From Arthrobacter agilis (lineage in GTDB: Bacteria; Actinomycetota; Actinomycetes; Actinomycetales; Micrococcaceae), in assembly GCF_006494655.1 (NCBI RefSeq), contig NZ_VHIM01000008.1, positions 62,001-126,000 of the forward strand: 64,000 nucleotides of DNA, given 5' to 3'. The notes beneath the pieces were generated by a model, which was not told where the DNA came from, searched no databases, and saw nothing but the letters and a program-made list of their open reading frames with translations. Both the position numbers and the translations under genes were made by a program. Positions 51,719 to 60,358 of the stretch are shown here, piece by piece (position 1 is the stretch's first letter; each line of letters begins with the position of its first letter).

Positions 51719-52555
51719 ATGGTGCTGGTCCACCTCGACTCCGTCGACGACCCACAGCTGTCCGACTACCGGAACCTCACCGACGTCCAGCTGCGGCTCG
51801 TCAGGGAACCCGCCGAGGGACTGTACATCGCCGAGAGCTCCAAGGTGCTGCGGCGCGCGATCGACGCCGGGCATGTTCCCCGCTCCTTCCTCCTGGCACC
51901 CAAGTGGGTGCCGGACCTTGCGGACGTCATCCGCCGGTTCCCGGACGCCCCCGCGTTCGTCGCGCCGGAGGACACCCTCGAGGCCCTCACCGGTTTCCAC
52001 CTCCACCGAGGCGCCCTGGCAGCGATGAACCGACCGCCGGCGCGATCGCTCGCCGGCGTGCTCGCCGGCGCCCGCCGTATCGCGATCATCGAGGACATGG
52101 TGGATCACACGAATCTCGGCGCGGTCTTCCGCTCTGCGGCGGCACTCGGGGTCGACGCCGTCCTGGTCAGCCCGCGCAGCGCCGACCCGCTGTACCGGAG
52201 GGCGGTCCGCGTGAGCATGGGGAGCGTCCTCCAGGTGCCATGGGTGAGACTCACGTCCTGGCCGGACGACCTGGCGGCGATCCGCGGGGCCGGCTTCACC
52301 GTCGCAGCCCTGGCGCTCGTCCCGGGCGCAGTGGCGATGGGCGACTTCCCCGGACGTGACCACGAGCGGCTGGCACTGCTCCTCGGCACGGAGGGTGACG
52401 GACTGAGCCCGGGCGCCCTCGACGCGGCGGACGTCGCCCTGACCATCCCGATGCACGGCGGGGTCGACTCGCTGAATGTCGCCGCAGCAGCCGCCGTCGC
52501 TTTCTGGGAGTGCCGTTACGCGCCCACGGGGCGGACGCGACCGCCCGCGGTTTAG
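51719..52555 (+). CDS. TrmH/SpoU-family RNA 2'-O-methyltransferase
   Basis: This 278-residue protein has an N-terminal substrate-binding region (residues 1-105, LYIAESSKVLRRA) and a C-terminal SPOUT domain with the three SpoU motifs: DHTNLGAVFRSAAALGVDAV near residue 128, LLLGTEGDGLS near residue 220, and IPMHGGVDSLNVAAAAAVAFWE near residue 242. It methylates rRNA or tRNA at an unidentified ribose; SAM binds in the trefoil knot. A hairpin rather than a clear Shine-Dalgarno precedes the start, so coupling to the upstream gene is likely. Confidence 0.92.
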   Translation: MVLVHLDSVDDPQLSDYRNLTDVQLRLVREPAEGLYIAESSKVLRRAIDAGHVPRSFLLAPKWVPDLADVIRRFPDAPAFVAPEDTLEALTGFHLHRGALAAMNRPPARSLAGVLAGARRIAIIEDMVDHTNLGAVFRSAAALGVDAVLVSPRSADPLYRRAVRVSMGSVLQVPWVRLTSWPDDLAAIRGAGFTVAALALVPGAVAMGDFPGRDHERLALLLGTEGDGLSPGALDAADVALTIPMHGGVDSLNVAAAAAVAFWECRYAPTGRTRPPAV

Positions 52556-52575
52556 TGCCGTGCTGACTGCTGCGC

Positions 52576-52581
52576 TAGTAT
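52576..52581 (+). promoter_or_regulatory. -10 hexamer for rpmE2
   Basis: TAGTAT would start a transcript near 52588 and leave a leader of about 70 bases. Confidence 0.5.
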
Positions 52582-52618
52582 GGACAGCTGGCGCATCCGC
52601 CACTCTTTCGTATACCCG

Positions 52619-52638
52619 TGCCTGGCAAAATCCAGGCA
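52619..52638 (+). promoter_or_regulatory. Leader hairpin of rpmE2
   Basis: TGCCTGG (52619-52625) pairs with CCAGGCA (52632-52638) around CAAAAT, shortly before the GAGAAGG ribosome-binding region. It could be an autoregulatory L31-binding site. Confidence 0.4.
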
Positions 52639-52656
52639 ACCAGAGAAGGTAGTCCT

Positions 52657-52914
52657 GTGAAGTCTGATATCCACCCCAAGTACCAGTCCGTCGTCTTCCG
52701 CGACCTGGCCTCCGACAAGGCGTTCCTGACCAAGTCGACGGTCGGCTCCGCCAAGACCATCGAGTGGGAGGACGGCAACACCTACCCCCTCATCGAGGTC
52801 GAGATCTCCTCGGAGTCGCACCCGTTCTACACGGGCAAGCAGCGCATCATGGACTCCGCCGGCCGCGTCGAGCGCTTCAACGCCCGCTTCAAGGGCTTCG
52901 GCGGCAAGAAGTAG
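52657..52914 (+). CDS. rpmE2: 50S ribosomal protein L31 type B
   Basis: This 85-residue ribosomal protein begins [16 protein letters not shown] and ends with [17 protein letters not shown]. It is the type B form lacking the CxxC zinc ribbon, which replaces zinc-binding L31 when zinc is scarce in many bacteria; in this family it may be the only L31. The GTG at 52657 follows AGAAGG. No Zur box could be picked out by eye. Confidence 0.96.
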   Translation: MKSDIHPKYQSVVFRDLASDKAFLTKSTVGSAKTIEWEDGNTYPLIEVEISSESHPFYTGKQRIMDSAGRVERFNARFKGFGGKK

Positions 52915-52968
52915 CACCCGTCCCCCGGGACACAGGACAGTGCGGGCCGATGCCCCTCGTCCTTCAGG

Positions 52969-52997
52969 AGAAGCCACGCCGTCCCGGCGTGGCTTCT
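52969..52997 (+). terminator. Terminator of rpmE2
   Basis: AGAAGCCACGCC (52969-52980) pairs with 52986-52997 around GTCCC. Confidence 0.8.
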
Positions 52998-53076
52998 TCC
53001 GGTTAACCACCGCCTGACCACCGCGGTCACATGACCCGTGCGGGTCGCCCGCATCATCCACATGGAGGAGACAGTC

Positions 53077-54153
53077 GTGTCACAGCACCCGAGCACCGCT
53101 CGCCTGCACGGCGAGTTCAAGACGCCCGGCGGGAAGCTTACCGCCGTGGACCTGACCGTCCGCGAGGGGCGACTGGCCGACGTCTCGGTCAACGGGGACT
53201 TCTTCCTCGAGCCGGACGAAGCGCTGCTCGACATCAATGCGGCCCTGGAGGGACTCCCCGCGGACACCGCACCCGGCGAGATCGCCGCCGCCGTGAGGGC
53301 GCACCTGGATCCGTCCGCCGTCCTCTTCGGCTTCTCCCCGGAAGCCATCGCCACAGCCGTCCGCCGGGCGCTCGGCCGTGCGACGGGTTTCGCCGATCAC
53401 CCGTGGGAGATCATCTCCCCGACGCCGCTCTCCACGGCGATGCACGTGGCGATGGACGAGGTGCTCACGCAGGATGTCGGTGCCGGGCGCCGGAATCCCA
53501 CCCTGCGGTTCTGGGAGTGGCAGTCACCCTCCGTGGTGATCGGCAGCTTCCAGTCGATGCGCAACGAGGTGGATCCCGAGGGTGCGGAGCGCCACGGCGT
53601 GACCGTGGTCCGGCGGATCAGCGGGGGAGGGGCCATGTTCATGGAACACGGCAATGCCATCACATACTCGCTGTACGTCCCGCAATCCATCGTCGACGGC
53701 ATGAGCTTCGCCGACTCCTACCCGTTCCTGGACGCCTGGGTCATGGAGGCGCTCGAGAAACTGGGCATCAGGGCCTGGTACCAGCCCCTCAACGACATCG
53801 CGACCGATCTCGGGAAGATCGGCGGTGCCGCGCAGAAAAGACTCGCGAACGGCGGCATGCTGCACCACGTCACCATGAGCTACGACATCGACGCCGACAA
53901 GATGCTCGAGGTGCTGCGCATCGGCAAGGAGAAGATGTCCGACAAGGGAACGCGCAGCGCGAAGAAACGGGTGGATCCGCTCCGACGCCAGACCGGCATC
54001 ACGCGTGAGGAGATCATCGGCGTGATGATCGCGACCTTCCGGCAGCGCTACGGTGCGGTGGACGCGACGCTCTCCGAGGACGACCTCCGCCGTGCCGAGG
54101 AGCTCGTGGAGAAGAAGTTCGGCACGGAGGACTGGCTCTACCGCGTGCCCTGA
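53077..54153 (+). CDS. Lipoate-protein ligase A family protein
   Basis: This 358-residue protein has an N-terminal accessory domain (residues 8-100) like the small C-terminal domain of E. coli LplA, then a catalytic biotin/lipoate ligase domain with RRISGGGAMF at residues 179-188 and the conserved Lys247 in DLGKIGGAAQKR. The domain order is therefore reversed relative to E. coli LplA. It probably transfers lipoate or octanoate to 2-oxoacid dehydrogenases or GcvH. The GTG at 53077 has GGAGGAG six bases upstream. Its last 16 bases overlap the 3' end of pepN on the other strand. Confidence 0.9.
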   Translation: MSQHPSTARLHGEFKTPGGKLTAVDLTVREGRLADVSVNGDFFLEPDEALLDINAALEGLPADTAPGEIAAAVRAHLDPSAVLFGFSPEAIATAVRRALGRATGFADHPWEIISPTPLSTAMHVAMDEVLTQDVGAGRRNPTLRFWEWQSPSVVIGSFQSMRNEVDPEGAERHGVTVVRRISGGGAMFMEHGNAITYSLYVPQSIVDGMSFADSYPFLDAWVMEALEKLGIRAWYQPLNDIATDLGKIGGAAQKRLANGGMLHHVTMSYDIDADKMLEVLRIGKEKMSDKGTRSAKKRVDPLRRQTGITREEIIGVMIATFRQRYGAVDATLSEDDLRRAEELVEKKFGTEDWLYRVP

Positions 54154-56738
54154 GCCTGGGCTCGCAGCGACCGCAGCAGGTGGTCGCGCTCCTCCACGAT
54201 GATCCGGCGCAGCGCTGCCGGCGCCTCCGGGTTGGCGACGAGCCACCGGTCGGTCTGCCCGATGACAGGATGGGAGTCCGGCTCGCCGTCGACGTCCTGC
54301 TGGCCGGGGTACAGCCCGCGGACGATCCGGCTGGCCATCTCGATGCCCCGGGTCGCCCAGACCTGGCGGAGCATGGCGAAGTACGGCTCCTCGTACTCCT
54401 CGAGGAGATCCCGGGAACCGAGCATGAACCCTTCGATGGCGGCGCTCAGCAGCTCGTTCGAGAGCCGGTCACCGCCGACCGCCTCGTTCCAGGTCGCCCG
54501 CTTGATGCCGGGGTCCGGGATCGCGGCCGAGGCGAGCGTGAAGCGGACCCGTCCCGATGCCGTCGCGTCGGCGCTCCTCTCGGCCTCCAGCTCGCCGGGC
54601 AGCACGCGCTGCTGCGCTGCGAGGCCCTGCAGGATGAGCCAGCGCAGTTCCGCGTCGAGGCGGAGGCCGGCAACGGTCTCGCTCCCGTCCAGGAGCAGCC
54701 GGACATGGTCCGCCGCCTCGGGCGAGGTCCGAGCGGCAGCTGCGAGCGCACGCGCCCAGGCGAGCTGCAGATCGGAGGCCGCTTCTGCACCCTGGAGCCC
54801 GTTCCACAGGAAGTCGGCCATCTGCCGGCGGAGCACGGGCCGCTGCCCGGCGGGCGCGAAGCTCTCGGTCGCGGTGCGGAGATTGGCGAGCAGGACCTGG
54901 AGCACTCCCACTCCGGTCTCGGCGGGCGCGGCGAGCATCGCGGCGGCGACGAAGTCGGCGACGGGAAGGGCGGCGTCCCTCGTGCTCGACCACAGCGCGG
55001 TCAGGCAGGTCGCGCGGGCCAGCGGATCCTGCAGGCGGTGGATCGACGTCAGAAGGGTCCGGAGGGAGTGCGGATCGAAGGAGAGCTTGGCGTAGGTGAG
55101 GTCGTCGTCGTTCACCAGGAGCAGATCGGGTTGCCGCACACCCGTCAGCGCCGGCACCGGGGTGGAACGTCCGTCCACGGTCACGGCCTCCGATCCGGTG
55201 CGGACGAGCCAACCGGCATCGTCGACGGTGTAGAGACCCACGCGGACCCGGTGGGGCCGCGGCTGATCGAGTCCCGTGACGGGATCCGAGGCGTCCTGCA
55301 CCAGGCTCACGTCCCGGAGGACGCCGTCCTCCACGGTCACCTCGGCGCGCAGCGCGGGGACGCCGGAGGTCCGCAGCCATGATTCGGACCAGGCCGTCAG
55401 GTCCTGCCCCGTCGCCTCGGTCAGCACCTCGAGGAGGTCGGCCAGCGTGGTGTTCCCGTATTCGTGCTTCCGGAAGTACCGGCGGGCGGCCGCCGTGAAG
55501 GCGTCCCGACCCACGAAGGCCACCAGCTGCTTCAGGACCGATGCGCCTTTCGCGTAGGTGATGCCGTCGAAGTTCTGCTTCGCCGCCTCGAGATCGGGGA
55601 TGTCCGCGACGATGGGGTGCGTCGTCGGCAGCTGGTCCTGGACGTAGGCCCAGGACTTGCGCCGGTTGGCGAAACTGACCCACGAGGTGCTCCACCGCGT
55701 GGCCTCCGCGACCGCGAGCGCGCCCATGTAATCGGCGAAGGACTCCTTCAGCCAGAGGTCGTCCCACCACGTCATGGTGACCAGGTCGCCGAACCACATG
55801 TGCGCCATCTCGTGCATGATGGTGTTCGCGCGCGCCTCGCGCTGCGCGTCCGTGGCCGCCGACTGGAACACGTAGGACTCCGTGAACGTGACGAGTCCGG
55901 GGTTCTCCATGGCGCCGAGGTTGTATTCCGGGACGAATGCCTGGTCGTACTTGCCGAAGGGGTAGGGATAGTCGAAAAGGTCGTGGAAGAAGTCGAGGCC
56001 GCGTTTCGTGGTGTCGAAGATCTCCGGCGCATCGAAGGACGGCGCGAGGGAGCGGCGGCAGAAGAGGGCCAGGGGGACCTCGAGGCCTTCTCCGGCCGTC
56101 CCGGGCGCACCGGTCCACGAGTCGGTCTCGCAGTGGTACGGGCCGGCAAGGATGGTGGTGATGTAGGTGGAGATGCGCTCGGTCGGTGCGAAGGTCCAGC
56201 GCGATGCCGTGCCCGAAACCTGCTCCCTGGCGCTCTCGATCCCGTTGGAGGCGACCGTCCAGTCGCTGGGCGCCAGGACGCTGAACGAGAAGGACGCCTT
56301 CAGGTCCGGCTGCTCGAAGGTGGCGAAGACGCGGCGCGCGTCTGCGGGCTCGTACTGCGTGTAGAGGTAGGTCTCCCCGTCGGCGGGATCGACGAATCGA
56401 TGGAGCCCTTCGCCACTGGAGCTGTAGAGCGCCTCGCCGGTGACCGTCACCGTGTTCCGCCCGGCGAGTGCCTCGAGGCGGATCCGGGCTCCCTCCCGGA
56501 CCGCGGAGGTGTCGAGGGCCGTTCCGTTGAGCTCCACCGCGGTGACGTCGCCGATGAAGTCGAGGAAGGTCGAGGCTCCCGGTTCCCGGCAGGTGAAGAC
56601 CACGGTGGTGGTGGTCCGGTAGGTCCTTTCCCGGGCGTCGCGCGCTTCCGAGAGGTCCAGTTCGACGGCGTAGGTCTCGGTCCGCAGCAGCGCCGATCGG
56701 GCGGCCGCCTCGTCCCGGCTCAGGTTCTCGTTCTCCAT
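54138..56738 (-). CDS. pepN: Aminopeptidase N (M1 zinc metallopeptidase)
   Basis: PepN removes N-terminal residues from peptides in the cytoplasm. The 866-residue product has the exopeptidase motif GAMEN at residues 275-279, the zinc site HEMAH at 309-313 with Glu332 18 residues later, and the transition-state tyrosine region near residue 395. The C-terminal 330 residues are the helical ERAP1-like domain. Length and layout match the actinobacterial PepN type. The ATG at 56738 begins the family homology; the frame upstream is not conserved. It converges on, and overlaps, the lipoate ligase gene by 16 bases. Confidence 0.95.
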   Translation of the reverse strand: MENENLSRDEAAARSALLRTETYAVELDLSEARDARERTYRTTTTVVFTCREPGASTFLDFIGDVTAVELNGTALDTSAVREGARIRLEALAGRNTVTVTGEALYSSSGEGLHRFVDPADGETYLYTQYEPADARRVFATFEQPDLKASFSFSVLAPSDWTVASNGIESAREQVSGTASRWTFAPTERISTYITTILAGPYHCETDSWTGAPGTAGEGLEVPLALFCRRSLAPSFDAPEIFDTTKRGLDFFHDLFDYPYPFGKYDQAFVPEYNLGAMENPGLVTFTESYVFQSAATDAQREARANTIMHEMAHMWFGDLVTMTWWDDLWLKESFADYMGALAVAEATRWSTSWVSFANRRKSWAYVQDQLPTTHPIVADIPDLEAAKQNFDGITYAKGASVLKQLVAFVGRDAFTAAARRYFRKHEYGNTTLADLLEVLTEATGQDLTAWSESWLRTSGVPALRAEVTVEDGVLRDVSLVQDASDPVTGLDQPRPHRVRVGLYTVDDAGWLVRTGSEAVTVDGRSTPVPALTGVRQPDLLLVNDDDLTYAKLSFDPHSLRTLLTSIHRLQDPLARATCLTALWSSTRDAALPVADFVAAAMLAAPAETGVGVLQVLLANLRTATESFAPAGQRPVLRRQMADFLWNGLQGAEAASDLQLAWARALAAAARTSPEAADHVRLLLDGSETVAGLRLDAELRWLILQGLAAQQRVLPGELEAERSADATASGRVRFTLASAAIPDPGIKRATWNEAVGGDRLSNELLSAAIEGFMLGSRDLLEEYEEPYFAMLRQVWATRGIEMASRIVRGLYPGQQDVDGEPDSHPVIGQTDRWLVANPEAPAALRRIIVEERDHLLRSLRAQAQGTR

Positions 56739-56856
56739 CCGGCCATTCAACCATGCGCCCGACGGCGGTTCCCGCGCCTGTTTCCGGGAGGTTAACGGCG
56801 GCTGCGGCGGCGTGTACGGCTGTGTTCGGCGGGGACATCCATGGCACTGTTGACCC

Positions 56857-58425
56857 ATGTCCGAGCTCTTCGCTGACTATGCAGCCGCCGCCCGCAAGAC
56901 GCCCGCGTTCGACGAGATGTTCGACGCCGCACATCTGCCGCGCACCGAGTACGGGCAGGTGGCGGCAGCCCTGGACGAACTGAACCTCGCGGATGTCACG
57001 GCGCGGGCGGACTCCATGGCGAGGACGTTCCTCGACCGCGGCGTGACCTTCGATTTCGCCGGCGAGGAGCGTCCCTTCCCGCTCGACATCGTTCCGCGGG
57101 TCATCGCCGGTGACGACTGGGACGTCCTGGAGCGCGGTGTGGCCCAGCGCGTCCGCGCCCTCGAGGCGTTCCTCGGCGATGTGTACGACAAGATGGCCGT
57201 GGTGTCCGACGGCGTGATCCCGCGCCGGCTCATCACCTCCAGTGCGCATTTCCACCGCGAGGTCGCGGGGTTCGCGCCGGCCGGGGGAGTCCGCGTGCAC
57301 ATCTCCGGCATCGACGTCGTCCGGGACCAGCAGGGGACGTTCCGGGTGCTCGAGGACAACGTCAGGGTGCCGAGCGGTGTCAGCTACGTGCTCGAGAACC
57401 GCCGGGCCATGGCCAAGGGCCTGCCGGAGGCCTTCGGCCAGCAGCACATCCGACCGGTCGAGGAGTATCCGCGGAGGCTCCTCGCGGCCCTGCGGAAGAC
57501 CGCGCCTCCAGGCACCGATGACCCGACCGTCGTCGTCCTGACACCGGGCGTGTTCAACTCCGCGTACTTCGAGCACACCCTGCTGGCGGGCCTCATGGGC
57601 GTCGAGCTGGTCGAGGGGCGCGACCTCATCTGTCGCGGCAACCGCGTGTACATGCGCACCACCGCGGGCGAGCAGCGCGTGGACGTCATCTACAAGCGGA
57701 TCGACGACGAGTTCCTGGATCCCCTGCAGTTCCGCGCGGACTCGGTGCTCGGCTGCCCCGGCATTGTCAACGCGGCCCGGGCCGGCATGGTGACCATCGC
57801 CAACGCCGTCGGCAACGGGGTAGCCGACGACAAGCTCGTCTACACCTATGTACCCGATCTCATCCGCTACTACCTGGGCGAGGATCCGATCATCGCCAAC
57901 GTGGACACCTACCGGCTGGAGGACGCTCCCGCGCGCGAGGAGGTGCTCGACCGCCTCGACGAGCTCGTCGTCAAACCCGTGGACGGCTCGGGCGGCAAGG
58001 GCCTGGTGATCGGCCCCGACGCCTCGAAGGCCGAACTCGAGGCGCTCCGCGCGCGTGTCCTCGCGGACCCGCGCGGCTGGATCGCCCAGCCGGTCCTGCA
58101 GCTCTCGACGGTGCCGACGATGTCCGGCGGCCAGTTCAGCCCCCGCCACGTGGACCTGCGCCCGTTCGCGGTGAACGACGGCGAGGACGTCTGGGTGCTG
58201 CCCGGCGGGCTCACGCGCGTCGCCATGAAGGAGGGCTCGCTGATCGTGAACTCGAGCCAGGGTGGCGGCAGCAAGGACACCTGGGTGGTCGACGGCGAGG
58301 TCCGCCGCACGGCCGACGGCCAAGGGACCGGGGAACGCTCCCCGATCCCGGTGCGCGAGCGGGTCAGTGTGTGGCCCGTCGAGACCAACTGGCAGGACAA
58401 GCAGTCGGAGCAGCAGCAGCAATGA
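56857..58425 (+). CDS. Circularly permuted type 2 ATP-grasp protein (DUF404/DUF407)
   Basis: This 522-residue protein is a predicted ATP-dependent amidoligase with permuted ATP-grasp topology. Visible blocks: LEDNVRVPSGVSYVLENR at residues 165-182, VIYKRIDDEFLDPL at 277-290, the glycine-rich ATP loop KPVDGSGGKGLVIG at 373-386, RHVDLRPFAV near 430 and NSSQGGGSKDTWV at 465-477, with acidic and basic residues that should bind Mg-ATP. It is followed by alpha-E and transglutaminase genes, a linked set predicted by Iyer and colleagues to form or attach small peptides. The substrate is not established. No signal peptide. Confidence 0.92.
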   Translation: MSELFADYAAAARKTPAFDEMFDAAHLPRTEYGQVAAALDELNLADVTARADSMARTFLDRGVTFDFAGEERPFPLDIVPRVIAGDDWDVLERGVAQRVRALEAFLGDVYDKMAVVSDGVIPRRLITSSAHFHREVAGFAPAGGVRVHISGIDVVRDQQGTFRVLEDNVRVPSGVSYVLENRRAMAKGLPEAFGQQHIRPVEEYPRRLLAALRKTAPPGTDDPTVVVLTPGVFNSAYFEHTLLAGLMGVELVEGRDLICRGNRVYMRTTAGEQRVDVIYKRIDDEFLDPLQFRADSVLGCPGIVNAARAGMVTIANAVGNGVADDKLVYTYVPDLIRYYLGEDPIIANVDTYRLEDAPAREEVLDRLDELVVKPVDGSGGKGLVIGPDASKAELEALRARVLADPRGWIAQPVLQLSTVPTMSGGQFSPRHVDLRPFAVNDGEDVWVLPGGLTRVAMKEGSLIVNSSQGGGSKDTWVVDGEVRRTADGQGTGERSPIPVRERVSVWPVETNWQDKQSEQQQQ

Positions 58426-58482
58426 GATGGCCCCGCTCCGCGTCACCACCGTCACCAGCATCCACCCGGGAAGGTAGGCCCC

Positions 58483-59409
58483 ATGCTCAGCCGCATCGCT
58501 GAATCACTCTTCTGGATCGGCCGCTACGTGGAGCGGGCCGATGGCACCGCCCGCATCCTCGACGTGCACCTCGAGCGGCTCAACCAGATGCCGCTGCCCC
58601 AGCAGCGTGAGACGTCGCGCCAGTTGCTGGGGGTCATGGGGAGCCGGCCGGAGAAGGACGAGATCGATCTCTCGGACCTCCTCCAGGAGCTCGCCTACAA
58701 CAGGACGAGCGCGACGTCGATCGCGGGTGCTCTCGGCGCCGCACGGGAGAACGCGCGGCGTGCCCGGGAGACGGTCTCCAGCAGCGTCTGGGAGAGCCTG
58801 AACACCACCTGGTACGGGCTCACGCAGCACCGGAAGGACGTCGTCGGGACCTACCGCTTCTGCCACTGGGTCGTGGAGCGGACAGCGATGGTGCGGGGGC
58901 TCTCGGACACCACCATGAGCCACGACGAATCGTGGCAGTTCCTGGTGCTCGGCCGCAGCCTCGAGCGGGCCGACATGACGGCGCGCATGCTCTCGACGCA
59001 CGACGTGCACGCCGCCGGCCTGTCCTGGGTGAACATGCTCCGCTGCGCCGGGGCCTACGAGTCCTTCCTGCGCACACGCCGGGCGTCCTTCGGCGACCAG
59101 CAGGCAGCCGAATTCCTCCTCCTGGACCGCCTGTTCCCGCGATCGATCGTCTACGCCCTGAGCGACGCCGAGAAGTGCCTCACGCAGCTCAACCCGGCGT
59201 ACCAGCGCGTCGGGTTCATCAACGATGCCAGCCGGATCGTCGGACAGGCCAGGACGTTCCTGGAGTTCCACCAGACCCAGGACCTCATGTCCGAGCTACC
59301 CGAACACATGGACCGCGTGCAGAAGGCCTGCGCCAAGGCGTCCGACGCCGTGTCCCGCACATATTTTTCCCAGGCGGACGAACTCTCCTGGGTGGGAGAG
59401 GTCTCATGA
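58483..59409 (+). CDS. Alpha-E domain protein (DUF403)
   Basis: This 308-residue, almost wholly alpha-helical protein begins with the family signature MLSRIAESLFWIGRYVERAD and contains further conserved glutamate/arginine pairs (LGRSLERADMTARML near residue 160, FLLLDRLFPRSIVYAL near residue 208). The family, called alpha-E after its conserved acidic residue, has no proven biochemical role and always accompanies permuted ATP-grasp and transglutaminase genes. It lies 57 bases after the ATP-grasp gene and overlaps the transglutaminase gene by four bases. Confidence 0.93.
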   Translation: MLSRIAESLFWIGRYVERADGTARILDVHLERLNQMPLPQQRETSRQLLGVMGSRPEKDEIDLSDLLQELAYNRTSATSIAGALGAARENARRARETVSSSVWESLNTTWYGLTQHRKDVVGTYRFCHWVVERTAMVRGLSDTTMSHDESWQFLVLGRSLERADMTARMLSTHDVHAAGLSWVNMLRCAGAYESFLRTRRASFGDQQAAEFLLLDRLFPRSIVYALSDAEKCLTQLNPAYQRVGFINDASRIVGQARTFLEFHQTQDLMSELPEHMDRVQKACAKASDAVSRTYFSQADELSWVGEVS

Positions 59410-60257
59410 CACGCCTGCTGATCGAGCACCGCACCGGCTACGACTACCTGCGCCGGGTCTCGCTGTCCTACAACGAGGCACGCATGACGCCGCTCACCGA
59501 CCCGCAGCAGGTGGTCCTCGAGTCCTCGCTCAAGGTGACGCCGTCCAGTGCGGCGGTGTCCACCTACCGCGACTACTGGGGCACGCGGGTGACCTCCTTC
59601 GACGTCCATGAGCCGCACGAGCACCTCGAGGTCACCGCGGTGTCCACCGTGGAGGTCAGCCGGCTGGAGCGCGTGCCGGCCCCGGAGGAGATCCTCACCT
59701 GGGAGGACCTCGCAGCGTCGAACCTCACCAACGACTTCGCGGACTCCCTCGGCCAGACCGCCCTCAGCGAACCCGACCGCGAGGTCGTCGCCCTCGCGGC
59801 CGACGCGGCGCGGGACCGGAACCCGCACGAGGCCGCACGCGCGGTCTTCGATGCGCTCCGTGCCCAGATGGACTACGTGCAGGGCGCCACCGGCGTGCAG
59901 ACCGATGCACGGGACGCCTGGGCTGCGCGCAAGGGTGTCTGCCAGGATCTCGCGCACGTCGCGATCGGCGCCCTGCGCAGTCTCGGCATCCCCGCCCGGT
60001 ACATCTCCGGCTATCTGCATCCCCGACGCAGTGCGGGGATCGGCGAGGCCGTGGCCGGCCAGTCCCACGCGTGGGTGGAATGGTACGACGGCGAGTGGCG
60101 GGGATGGGATCCGACCAACAGCGGGCCCGTCAGCGACTTCCACGTCTCCGTTGCACGGGGCCGGGACTACCGCGACGTCTCACCCCTGAAGGGAATCCTG
60201 TCCGGGGGCGGAGGCTCCACGCTGAACGTGACCGTCTCCATCACGCGCGTCGCTTGA
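59406..60257 (+). CDS. Transglutaminase-like cysteine protease family protein
   Basis: This 283-residue protein has a beta-rich N-terminal transglutaminase-like region (residues 1-90, IEHRTGYDYLRRVSLSYNEARM) and a papain-fold core with the full triad: Cys179 (KGVCQDLAH), His221 (QSHAWVEW) and Asp235 (WDPTN). It could act as a peptidase or amide-forming enzyme on the product of the ATP-grasp enzyme. No signal peptide or membrane helix, so it acts in the cytoplasm. Its ATG overlaps the alpha-E stop (ATGA), and a terminator follows. Confidence 0.93.
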   Translation: MTRLLIEHRTGYDYLRRVSLSYNEARMTPLTDPQQVVLESSLKVTPSSAAVSTYRDYWGTRVTSFDVHEPHEHLEVTAVSTVEVSRLERVPAPEEILTWEDLAASNLTNDFADSLGQTALSEPDREVVALAADAARDRNPHEAARAVFDALRAQMDYVQGATGVQTDARDAWAARKGVCQDLAHVAIGALRSLGIPARYISGYLHPRRSAGIGEAVAGQSHAWVEWYDGEWRGWDPTNSGPVSDFHVSVARGRDYRDVSPLKGILSGGGGSTLNVTVSITRVA

Positions 60258-60303
60258 CGTACGGCTCGTGGCGGAACGCCGCGCCCGCGGTTCCGCCGGT
60301 GGG

Positions 60304-60341
60304 ACGACGAAGGCCCCGGCGTGTGCAGGGGCCTTCGTCGT
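60304..60341. terminator. Bidirectional terminator between transglutaminase gene and glgC
   Basis: ACGACGAAGGCCCC (60304-60317) pairs with 60328-60341 around a ten-base loop, between converging genes. Confidence 0.75.
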
Positions 60342-60358
60342 GGTGGCTCGGACGTGGA

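Noticed and set aside
54469-58461. 1330-codon minus-strand open frame across pepN and the ATP-grasp gene
   Set aside because: It is a frame shadow in GC-rich DNA: both real genes occupy other frames with full catalytic motifs, and its translation is low complexity.
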